Source of the DNA: Glycine soja
Lineage: Eukaryota > Streptophyta > Magnoliopsida > Fabales > Fabaceae
Length of the DNA: 64,000 nucleotides
Assembly: GCF_004193775.1 (NCBI RefSeq)
Contig: NC_041005.1
Location: forward strand, 7,752,501-7,816,500
Direction of reading: 5' to 3'
In this document: positions 24,442-34,604 of the stretch, one piece after another
How the letters are laid out: the number at the start of each line of letters is the position of its first letter
Position numbering within the stretch: the stretch's first letter is position 1
Program-made: the position numbers and the translations under genes
Notes under the pieces: model-generated
The model's database searches: none
What the model saw: only the letters and a program-made list of their open reading frames with translations
Told to the model about the DNA's origin: nothing

Positions 24442-26683
24442 ATGGCCGTTTCAACCACTTTCTCCGGTGCCAAATTGGAGGCTCTATTGCTCAAATGTTC
24501 TTCCTCCTCTTCCTCACCACCGCCTTCAAGGTCATCATTCACCACTTTTCCCGGCCAAAACAGAAGAACCCTCATTCAGAGAGGGGTTATTCGCTGCGAC
24601 GCTCAGCCCTCTGATGCATCATCTGTTGCTCCAAATAATGCCACCGCTCTCTCCGCTCTTGAGCAGCTCAAGACTTCTGCAGCTGATAGTAATTCCTCTT
24701 CCATTTTCTCTCATTGCCTTCAACATTTGCTTGATTGGCTATTTCCATCTCTCCATCAATGCGAAAATGTCTTCACATATTATCACTGCTTGTTTAGTAT
24801 TCAAGCTATTTCCTTGATATTTTAAGGCACCTTAACGTTTTCTTTCTTTCTTTCTTTCTTTTTTAGTTTTTTTGTCGCTGACGCTTTTGAATCTCTTTGC
24901 TTCACTCAAGGAGATCTATTCTTGTTCGTTGTGTTTCTCTTGTCTGTTTCAAACTTGTTTGCAGTTTTCATTTACCGGTCATTTCTGATTATGTTGTTAA
25001 AAAATTAACATAAAAAAAAGGAAATAGAGTTTGAAGGTTCAATTGATTGGGCTTTTTGTGATCCATTAGACTTGTAGCTTTCAGGAATTGTGGCAAGGTC
25101 CTGAAGGATATTTATACCTAAGGAAATAAAGAAAGGCAGGACTACATGGCTTTCCTTGGTTGATTTGTGCTAGTTAATTATCTGAAACTTTCTAGTTGCA
25201 GCTTCTAAATAATTTATGCAATTAACTTTAACAGGATATACAAAGGAAAGAAGCAGCATTATCGCCATTGGGCTCAGTGTGCACACTGCACCTGTGGAAA
25301 TGCGTGAAAAACTTGCCATTCCAGAAGCAGAATGGCCTAGAGCTATTGCAGAGCTGTGTAGTCTGAATCATATTGAAGAAGCAGCTGTTCTGAGTACCTG
25401 CAATCGAATGGAGATATATGTTCTTGCCCTGTCCCAACATCGCGGTGTCAAAGAAGTCATGGAATGGATGTCAAAAGTAAGTGTTGAGTTTCTTTCACAG
25501 ATGGTATTTGTAGTGTATTGCTAAATATTTAAAATGCTGTTCTTTTTTGCAGACAAGTTCTGTCCCTGTTTCAGAGCTTAGCCAGCACCGGTTTTTACTT
25601 TACAACAATGATGCCACACAGCATCTTTTTGAAGTATCAGCAGGTCTTGACTCTCTTGTTTTGGGGGAAGGTCAAATCCTTTCTCAGGTTAAGCAAGTTG
25701 TTAAAGTTGGACAAGGAGTTAACGGCTTTGGGAGAAATATCAGTGGGCTATTCAAGCATGCAATTACTGTCGGGAAAAGGGTTAGAACTGAGACTAATAT
25801 TGCTTCTGGGGCAGTTTCTGTGAGCTCAGCTGCCGTTGAGTTGGCCTATATGAAGTTACCTGAAGCCTCACACGATAATGCCAGGATGTTGGTTATTGGT
25901 GCTGGCAAGATGGGAAAGCTTGTGATCAAACATTTGGTGGCAAAAGGTTGCAAAAAGATGGTGGTTGTCAATAGAACTGAGGAGAGAGTTGCTGCAATAC
26001 GTGAAGAACTGAAGGATATTGAGATTATCTACAAACCCCTTTCAGAAATGCTCACCTGTGCTGGCGAAGCAGATTTAGTTTTCACCAGTACTGCATCAGA
26101 AAACCCATTATTCTTGAAAGAACATGTCATGGACCTTCCTCCTGCAAGTCAAGAAGTTGGAGGCCGTCGCTTTTTCATTGATATCTCTGTTCCCCGGAAT
26201 GTGGGTTCATGTGTCTCAGACCTTGAGTCTGTGCGAGTTTACAATGTTGACGACCTTAAAGAGGTTGTGGCTGCCAATAAAGAGGATCGCCTAAGAAAAG
26301 CAATGGAAGCACAGGCAATCATTGCTGAAGAATCTAAGCAATTCGAAGCTTGGAGGGACTCACTGGAAACTGTTCCTACTATTAAGAAATTGAGGGCTTA
26401 TGCTGAAAGAATCAGGCTTGCTGAGCTTGAGAAGTGCTTAGGTAAGATGGGTGATGATATACCAAAGAAAACGCGGAGAGCTGTGGATGACCTTAGTCGG
26501 GGTATAGTGAATAAGTTGCTTCATGGTCCAATGCAACATTTAAGGTGTGATGGGAACGACAGCCGGACTCTTAGTGAGACACTGGAGAACATGCATGCTT
26601 TGAATAGGATGTTCAACCTTGAGACAGAAATATCTGTTTTGGAGGAGAAGATTCGAGCAAAGGTCGAACAAAACCAGAAATGA
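24442..26683 (+). CDS. HEMA1: Glutamyl-tRNA reductase, chloroplastic (HEMA), 3 exons
   Basis: Plastid enzyme (EC 1.2.1.70) reducing glutamyl-tRNA(Glu) with NADPH to glutamate-1-semialdehyde, the rate-limiting step toward chlorophyll and heme. Exons are 24442-24688, 25235-25476 and 25553-26683, giving 1620 nt and 539 aa, close to Arabidopsis HEMA1 (543). Introns of 546 and 76 bp are GT-AG, and an Arg codon is split A|GA over intron 1. Residues 1 to about 60 are Ser-rich with few acidic residues, as expected of a transit peptide. The catalytic Cys is C138 in [11 protein letters not shown]. The substrate block [14 protein letters not shown], the NADPH site [15 protein letters not shown] and the C-terminal dimerisation helices ([16 protein letters not shown]) are all present. 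HEMA1 and its paralogues are very similar, so the exact paralogue number is inferred. In the family, regulation is by light at transcription and by FLU and heme at the protein; neither can be read here. Confidence 0.97.
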
Positions 26684-27495
26684 AATCTAACACCAATCAG
26701 ACTGATTTATTTTCTCCTTTAGAATAAGAGGAAACATCCTCACCTTTTAGTATTAATCATCCTGCAATATTTAGTTGCATAGTTGAAACAGCTGAAGTCC
26801 TCCATGCTGCATCTGCTTGGCCTAACTCGTTTGCGTTTTTTGGGTCATGCGTTTTCACTGTGTTCTTCCGCATCCATTTGTCTTTGTATTATACAAAATG
26901 AAGTGTTTTGGTGAGCTTCGTATTTACATCAAATAATATTGTTATAAGATTGTCCCCGTATCGGGAAATTAATTGTATGTACTGAGTTTCTAATTTCTGC
27001 AATAGAGACAAGATTTGGGAGTTATGTATTTTACATCGATGGGACTTCTTGGTACGGGTATTTGGAATCAAACTCTAGTTTATCTCCAAGGTGAGCTACA
27101 CAGTTCTTTTACGTCTACATTGAAGGGTGGCCCGGCTAGCAATGGCTAGCTAAAGTAATGAAATTACAAAAGTTTGTTAAAGTGGGAGAAGATAGATTAA
27201 AATAAAAAGAAACTCAAGTGAAAAAGCTAGAAAAACAGATTATTCCATCGGTCCATCAGCAATTCAGCATGGCGGATAATTCACTTCAGAACTCCAGTGA
27301 TGAAAAAGATCTTAAAAAAATTATTATTAAAGAATGTGTTGTTAATATATTTTTTTTATAAATATTCCTTTCCTTTTTATTTGTCTATTTGAAAGTAAAA
27401 TTTGTTTTTATGTATGTATATATTCACTGTTAAGACAACATTATCATATATCATCTATTTTATACATATATCTCAAATGAGGGAAATAATAATAG
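26684..27495. other. HEMA 3' flank, no further gene
   Basis: This contains the HEMA 3' UTR followed by AT-rich sequence. No domain or transposon end was recognised. Confidence 0.5.
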
Positions 27496-27846
27496 AGGAC
27501 ATGTTTACACTTTGCGGGTTTGTTTTGGTCGATTTTGGTCAATTTAAGACTCAATCTAATTAAATTTGATTAGTTTGGTTCGGTTCGGACCAACGGATTA
27601 CCTATTTAAATTTGATATTTTTTATCCTTAGAATTACTATTTTATATCATGATTCATTCAAATATCCAATATAATTAATACAATATTATCAAATGTCTGA
27701 AAGTAGTAAAATTGATTCATTTAATATCATCAACATAATATTCTAAAATAGACTAATATAAATTAAAACAAAATATTTTTTAACGAGATTTACTATAATA
27801 ATCTAAATCATAACTATTTTCTACAAATTAATTTTTTGCAATAAGC

Positions 27847-27917
27847 TTTGTTGTAACCAGATTTGCTACAACTAGATTTGCTACAACTAGATTTGTTGCA
27901 ACCAGATTTGCTGAAAC
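27847..27917. repeat. 15-bp tandem repeat, ~4.7 units
   Basis: Units of TTTGCTACAACTAGA (27862-27876 and 27877-27891 are identical) are flanked by variants TTTGTTGTAACCAGA and TTTGTTGCAACCAGA. The last unit is partial. Confidence 0.85.
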
Positions 27918-28068
27918 AAATGAACAAAATGTGATCCATTAATATTATAAACATGACATGAAAAATAAATATGAAAAAAATAAAATAAATAACAATGTAC
28001 CTGAAAGTAATACCGTAAGAAGTTCCAATACTAATAGTCTCAACACTTGCAATTCCAACACTTGGAGT

Positions 28069-29428
28069 TGGTAAGTGCTATGCATACATCATTTGTATAC
28101 TGAAATCACATAGCAATTATCTCATCTTCTTCTCTTTTATTGTTTATTTTATGTTAAAACAATAGGAACTTAACCTCGTCTTAGTTTTTATCCAGAAGAT
28201 GATAAAGTTAATGATTTTATAGTAATTTTGATTGAATTTTGTGTAGAGTTGTAGCAGAGACATGAAAGAGGATTGAAGAACTAAAATATCGTGCTCAACA
28301 TGACCTCCTCACTTAGCGAGTCAGAACCGCTCAATCCAAGAAAGTTGCTTGGTGCAAGAAGTCACATTGAAAGACAGATGTCAAAAGCAAGCATGTTAAG
28401 CACACATCCTGCAGCTTAGCGCGTGGCCACTTGATCCAGCTGGACATGCGCGCTCAATGCGAGTGTCATGCTAAGTGCACAAGAAAGTTCTAATTGAGCC
28501 ATCAGTTGGTGAAGCATATAAAAAGAAAGGAAACATTTGATTTCCTAAGCACGAAGTAACCATAGAAGAAGCAGAGGAACAAAGAAGCAAAGAAAAACAA
28601 AGAAGCCAGTGCAAGAAAAATCTGTTTCCACCGATCCGTTTCTATCCATTTCTCTTTCATTTTTTTTCCTTTCATGTCATTTTTATATTTGTAAGTCTCT
28701 CATGACAATGAGAGGCTAAAGCCACCCATTGTTGGGAGCTCTATAAACCAAACTCTCTTTGATGTGATGATCATAAACTATCTATTAATATGATGTTGAT
28801 ATCATTGTTCATCTCTGTGCTCGTTCACATGTCTTTCGTCTAATAATCCATTTTCATAAACTGTTTTAGGATTTAGGCATTGAGAAATATTTATATGTTG
28901 AGAACTAGGGAAGAACATTTAGGTAATTCATGTCTATGGATAGAGTGATATTATCTAGCCTATGTATGCATCTTTGCTTGTAATGCAAATTGTTTAATAT
29001 AACTCTTAAGGGATTAGAAGCGATATTAGATAATTTAGGCTCTCTCGCTTGAGGGATCATGGTTAGAGTATGTTAGAAGGTGCGGGGAATAATCATATTC
29101 AAGTTAAAAAGTGAAAAATCTATTAAGATCACATCAAGACTAGTTTTGACAAGTAGAGCCCCCGACACGTTCCATAACCCAACACAACACCATCTCACAA
29201 CATTCGAGCGTTTGTTTTCTTAACCTTTCATGTTCCTTGCTTTATAGTAAATTCATTTACTTATATTTGTAGTTAATCAATGAACAAGATTCAGTTTGAG
29301 TCACTAATTGCTTAATCATTAGATATATATAACTCTGAATACAAACATAGTCCGTGTGGAATTCGATACTTGGTCTTATTGTTTTAATATTACTTGTACA
29401 ACTTGGTATGTTTGTCAAGGAGTCAACA
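28069..29428 (+). repeat. Solo LTR (copy 2) with GGAGT target duplication
   Basis: The 1360-bp sequence starts TGGTAAGTGC and ends GAGTCAACA (TG..CA) and is flanked by a perfect 5-bp repeat GGAGT (28064-28068 and 29429-29433). No internal retroelement region or second LTR is attached, so it is a solo LTR left by LTR-LTR recombination. Related copies lie at 18860-19974 (same orientation) and 30006-31308 (opposite). Confidence 0.85.
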
Positions 29429-30005
29429 GGAGTTCCAATACTAGCAGTATTTAAAGTCAAACTAAACGACTCTAAAAAATTTGATCGGTTCGGTTTGGTT
29501 TTGATCCAAATACATAAATGACCCAACAAAAATTGTTCAGATCAGTTTAAGTCAATTCGGATTCACGAGTGACCCGTACTTGTGAACACCCTAGAAATGT
29601 TAGAGTAATTAAAGAGAAATTAATTAATAAGAGATAATAAATAAAAAAATAGAAGACAAATACTTTTTATATAAATAAATATATTAATTATATTTTTCAA
29701 TTTGTGTTATTAGTCATTACCTTAAAAGACAAATAGAAAAAGAGCAACAATGGTATATTCTTTATTTTATAGGATTTACCGATTAAAATAATTTTATAAG
29801 AATAAATAAAGTTATTAAATGACTGTAATTACCCAATTATAATTGTATTTTACTAAATTATCAATTGAAATATCTAGAATATTATTGCTGTTATTTTTTC
29901 CATTTTATTAAGTAAAAATAGCAACACGTGAATGACACAATTATAAATTTAGAAAACAACTTCTAGTATTTTATTAGTTTTTATTGTCATCATAGCATTG
30001 TGTGA

Positions 30006-31308
30006 TGTTAATCATTAGCAAATGCACCAATTCGTCTAAGTAATATAGTAAAACGAAAGTTCGAGTGTCGAGTCCATATGGATTGTACTCAGAGTTTGTA
30101 TATGTCCAATTTTAAGCAATTAATGAATTAAATTTGATATTAGTCAAATAATGATACAAAATGTAAAATTCAACATAAATAAAGATAATTAAGCATAATA
30201 CACTAAAGAGATAGAATACAAACACTTAAGGAGTGAGTTGTCGAATGAAGCAAAATTATGGAACGTGTTGGGACCCAGCCTACCGAAACTACTCTTGATA
30301 CAACATTAAGGATATTTTCACTATTTAACATTATTCTCATTATTACCTTCATCCGCTAACCTATCCTAACCATGATCCCTCATGTGAAAGAGCCTAAATT
30401 ATTACCTTATTTGTTTCACTCTTAATCCCTTAAGAGCTACATCAAATAATTTGCTTTAAGAATAAAGATGCATAAATATGGCTAAATAATACTATTATAT
30501 CCCTAAACATGGATTACCTAGATGCTCTTTTCAAGTTCTTAGGAGACAAACATTTTCCAATGCATAAACCCTGTAACACTACATGAGGATGGGCGATCAA
30601 ACCATAAATATGATATTAAACATAGAAAAGAAACAGTAATACCAAGATAGCATTAAATAGATAGTTAGAATCATTACATCAAGAATGTTTGGTTGCTAAG
30701 CTCCCAACAATGGATGGTTTAGCCTCTCATTTTCATGAGAGACTTACTAATACAAAAAGGAAATAAGAGGTGTGGAAGAGAATGAAAGAAAATGGAGGGA
30801 AGAGTCCCCAAGTGAGTGGGTTCTCCCTCTTCTCTCGTGCCCTAGCTCCTTATTTTGGTCCCCAAAAAGAATTGTCTGGGTTTCTCCACTTTTTCTCCTT
30901 TAAAACGCAGTACAGTCATATTTTTCGACATTAACCGTGCGCTAAGCAAACATGCAAAATCCGGTTGGCATAAGCTGCCAGATGCATGTTAAGCCGACAA
31001 AGACGAGCTAAGTCTGGACTCCAAGTTGGCTCCTTGCGCTAAGCGATTGTTGACGCGTTGAGTGCACTACTCCAGTTCTTTAACCCTCTTTCAGACCTCT
31101 TACCGTGTAATTCTACAAAAAAAATACACCCAAAACCACTCTAAATTAACTAACTTTAGCACCTACGGGATAAAAACTCAGAAAAAGCTAAATTCCTAAT
31201 GTTTTAACACAAAAGAAGCAATAAAAAATAGAAAAATTAGATAATTGTTATGTGATTTAAATATTTAAATTACATATACACAACAATTATCATGTAACGT
31301 ATTCATCA
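30006..31308 (-). repeat. LTR-family copy 3, inverted
   Basis: Its reverse complement aligns with the solo LTR at 28069-29428 throughout, including CACATAACAATTATC near the start and the GAGAGGCTAAACCATCCATT region (30710-30730). Apparent ends are TGTTAATCATTAGC on the plus strand and a complementary TGATGAATACG at the other end. No matching target duplication was found, so the exact limits are uncertain. Confidence 0.7.
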
Positions 31309-32885
31309 GTTTTATTGATAATTAATCTACGCTGGGAATTCTGAATCGGAAACCTTGCTCAGAGAATCCACTCCTAATTCCACTTACACTAACAACATAT
31401 TGATAATATTTTATTAGCCTTGAAACAATAGATAAAAGAAATTGTAGGAAAATAAAATTGATATTTTAAAAACAAATAGTAAAATTCCCCCATTCCTACT
31501 CCCACCGCCCTTTTCGTCTTTTTTTTGTGGGTCGTACGAGCTTTATAATGAAGTCCATAACGGTGGCCCAAGACACTTACATTCAAAGATCTTTGAGTCC
31601 AAACAGAGCAATACACCGCTGCAGCTGTGACTTCAAGTTGGGTTGAAACAAAGAATGTTGTCATGGATTCATCATTGAACCACACTGGCACAAGGCCAGA
31701 GTTTCAACCTTGAGACCATTAAATGTGAAGTGAATAGCACTCTCACAATTTGTAATGCTTATTTACATAGATTAAGATAAAAAGTCAGTTATAAAAAAAA
31801 GAAGATAAAAAGCGAAGTTAAAATAATAAATTGCTGTAGTATATTGTTTTTATTACAGTCTTGTGATTTTATGTAAACATTTCAAATTATCTCACACACA
31901 CACATATATAATGTCAAATTTTATCCAATTTATGTTTTTGCGATTTTTTAAAATAAAAATTGAAATTATTAAATATTTGCTAGATGCTCACGGACATCAC
32001 AACAGGCCGGGCTGTATAAAAGATAAATGTAAATAGTATTTACCTGTCCTTCTGTTCTCATTTTGGGTCCGTACCATTGGTGAAGAAATCAACCTTTGAA
32101 TTGTGAAACCTGGGCTTCAAACTCCCCACAAGAAGAAATGAAAAACAATCACATGTTACCATCTAAATTCAATCTAGTTCAAAATTGATTAAATAAGATA
32201 TATGAGTGTTATAAATCTTTTAATACCATCTTTAATTTTTACCAATAAAAAGAATATTAGCATACAAATGTAATCTCCATCGAGTCTTGTACATAGAGAA
32301 CAATGGTCCCCCTACAATACCACGCGAATTGAGCCACCACATACACCTATTTTATATGGCTGCATTTCACCACTTCTTTTATACTATACAAAATTGTTAT
32401 TTTTTCATTTTAGTTTGTCTTTGAATTATAATAAAATTTAATAATATTATACCCTCAATTTAAACAGAAAGAATAGTAAAAAGATGATGAATAAAGATGT
32501 AAAGTTATTGAATAAATAATCAATTTGGTCACCTAAAAAGTTTCATAAAGTAATAAAACTATATAAATAACCCCTCAAGTACTGATCAATATCCATCAAT
32601 TTAGTCTTTTAAGTTAATATATTTTTACTATTGTTCAAAAGAACCAATTTGAAAGGTTTTTCAAATTTTGAGAGATAACTTAACATGATTTTTAATGCTT
32701 GGGGATTAATTATATTGATTTAATATTAGAGACCATTTGAAAAACAAGGTAACATTTCAAGGATGACATTGAGGAGTTATTCTAAAACATATTATCAGAC
32801 ACGTCCGTGGCCCCTAGTTACCAATTACCATACATAATTTGATTATCGAAAATTGTTAATATATCAATTTTCTTTTTTAACTGCT
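31309..32885. other. Intergenic, no recognised gene
   Basis: AT-rich sequence. A 100-codon minus-strand frame (31691-31389) is not recognisable and is probably chance. The block 32515-32780 has phrases such as AATTTGGTCACCTAAAAAG typical of small non-coding transposons, but termini were not resolved. Confidence 0.45.
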
Positions 32886-33194
32886 CTAAATAGTATAATT
32901 GTTTTGGTTGATAACAATAGGAGCATAAAAAGTCTTGGCCCCTAGGGTGTAGCCCATGGCTTGTTTATAGCGCAACACAAACTGACATAATAAGCACGCT
33001 CCCTTGCCGAGGCCTAGACCAGACCAAAGCGTAAGTGCAAGCGTTGTTGTTTTTGTGGCAGCTAGCTGAGTGAGGCTCCTAGTAACACTGCCAAGAATAA
33101 ACCATAACAGCAACGGGCCTAGAACAAGAACAAGACGGTCAGATAGTGATGGATTGGACAACTGAGACACTTGTTTGGGCTCCACACCTGACAT
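32886..33194 (-). CDS. Hypothetical 102-aa hydrophobic protein
   Basis: An ATG-initiated frame with a TAG stop lies in a locally GC-richer stretch. It begins MSGVEPKQVSQLSNPSLSDR and has a hydrophobic segment VLVLGPLLLWFILGSV (about 22-37) that could span a membrane. A second, weaker one lies near ALTLWSGLGLGKGACLLC. I recognise no family. It may be a small membrane protein or a chance frame; no neighbouring exon was identified. Confidence 0.35.
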   Translation of the reverse strand: MSGVEPKQVSQLSNPSLSDRLVLVLGPLLLWFILGSVTRSLTQLAATKTTTLALTLWSGLGLGKGACLLCQFVLRYKQAMGYTLGAKTFYAPIVINQNNYTI

Positions 33195-34506
33195 CTATGT
33201 TCAAGATCCTTCCTTTGATGCTAACTAACTAAAATGCCCCTCTCCCCATTTATCATCCAACCCTAGCTAATCTCATAATGCCAATATGTGGCTGCAAATT
33301 TGTTGTCAAACGGAGCAAGACAGGGACCATTCCAGGACGAGTTTTTGAATGTCACAAGCAATTCAGCATCCTATTTATCAACACAACAGCCTATAGCCTC
33401 GACTTAACCTAGCTCTATTATTCACTCTCCAATTCCCAGCTATCACTTTTTTCCAGGTATACTAGTTGGCGAAAAATAAAAAAGAATACATCCCATGGCT
33501 TTCTACTTTTTAAATAATTTTAGAATTTTCTAGTTACAAACATAGTATATATCATAAAGTTTCTTGACCTATAAATATACTACTCTACTGCCTATTTGGG
33601 TCTGTACAACCATATGGTACTGTTTTTAATTCCTTTTTTTTTTTTCAACATTCTATATGTAACCGTAAGAGATACGTACCCAAAGCAGATATATAATTCT
33701 CCGTCCAACGCGGATTAGGTTTACCTCTTTGTAGCTAGGATATACCATAGTGTGTGCTTGGGAAATCTCATTTCCCACGAATGAGGACCTATTTCCCCCC
33801 TCCTTTTACCACCTTGAAAGGCACAGTAATTCTATCTCTCCGTTTTTTTTTTTAATTTTATTTTTGTCACGAAGCAGTGTTTCGCTTATTATGGGCCCCG
33901 TGAAATTTCAATTCTGAATTGCCAAGGAAAGGTGCTCGGATAAAACTGAAAAAGCATCATGATTCCATGGAATGTAATCATTTGTTCATCATCAAGTTCT
34001 GTCTTCTGCCATGTTTTTCATCCAAAAGAGATATCATTTCAGCCCCGTTCGTAGTCCGCTACTTAATTATTAGGCGCACAAACTAACCAACTACATTAAA
34101 ACGACAACCAGGACCTTAAACACGACAATATCCATTTCCGAAAAGGCAAGCTTAAAGAAAGAGTAAAATAGAGAAAAAAGAGAGAGACTTTATAAATTAC
34201 TACTAGAATGGCATTTACAACTAGCGATCCCAACATGGGAGCATTCACTGGAGCAGTTTCGAGTTGTGATATTGAAAAGCAAATGATTAAAATTGGAAAA
34301 CAAGAGTGTATATAAAAGGCACAAGACAAAAAGACATGATCGAGGAACCAACCAATGAATCTCTCCCATTTTACGGTGGGGCATACCCCATTATATAACT
34401 CCCCCACCCCCTACCTCTGTGGTCATCTTCCAATGCAGAAAGGGCCACGCCGTCTGCTACCAGCTTGTCCCCATTCCATTCTACAATCATGCCCCATCCC
34501 CTTTTG

Positions 34507-34539
<33 letters not shown>

Positions 34540-34604
34540 AATAGGTCTCTACATTTTTCTTAGTAATAATAAAAAAAGAAAAACAATTTTCCAAAAAAAG
34601 AAAA
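33195..34604. other. Intergenic between the 102-aa frame and the RING-VWA gene
   Basis: No gene was recognised. A (CT)n microsatellite lies at 34514-34539, just past the WAV3-type stop codon and therefore probably in its 3' UTR. Confidence 0.5.

Larger units (their letters stand above)
27496..29594. mobile_element. Possible hAT-like element split by a solo LTR
   Basis: The right end, read on the minus strand, starts TAGGGTGTTCACAAGTACGG, which resembles the TAGGG-TGTTCA terminus common in plant hAT elements. The left end (CATGTTTACACTTTGCGGG) is a weaker match. GGTTCGGTTCGG-type stretches lie inside both ends. A 1.36-kb solo LTR occupies most of the middle. No transposase frame remains and no 8-bp duplication is clear, so the call is tentative. 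Confidence 0.35.

Noticed and set aside
24442..24825. HEMA first exon as a separate 127-aa protein
   Set aside because: The frame runs into intron 1. A GT donor at 24689 restores the conserved AADRYTKER junction with exon 2.
28019..29445. Repeat AGTTCCAATACTA on both sides of the solo LTR as a long target duplication
   Set aside because: The left copy (28021) lies ~45 bp outside the LTR edge. The true 5-bp GGAGT duplication abuts both LTR ends.
31389..31691. 100-codon minus-strand frame
   Set aside because: Low-complexity C-terminus in AT-rich DNA, and no family recognised.
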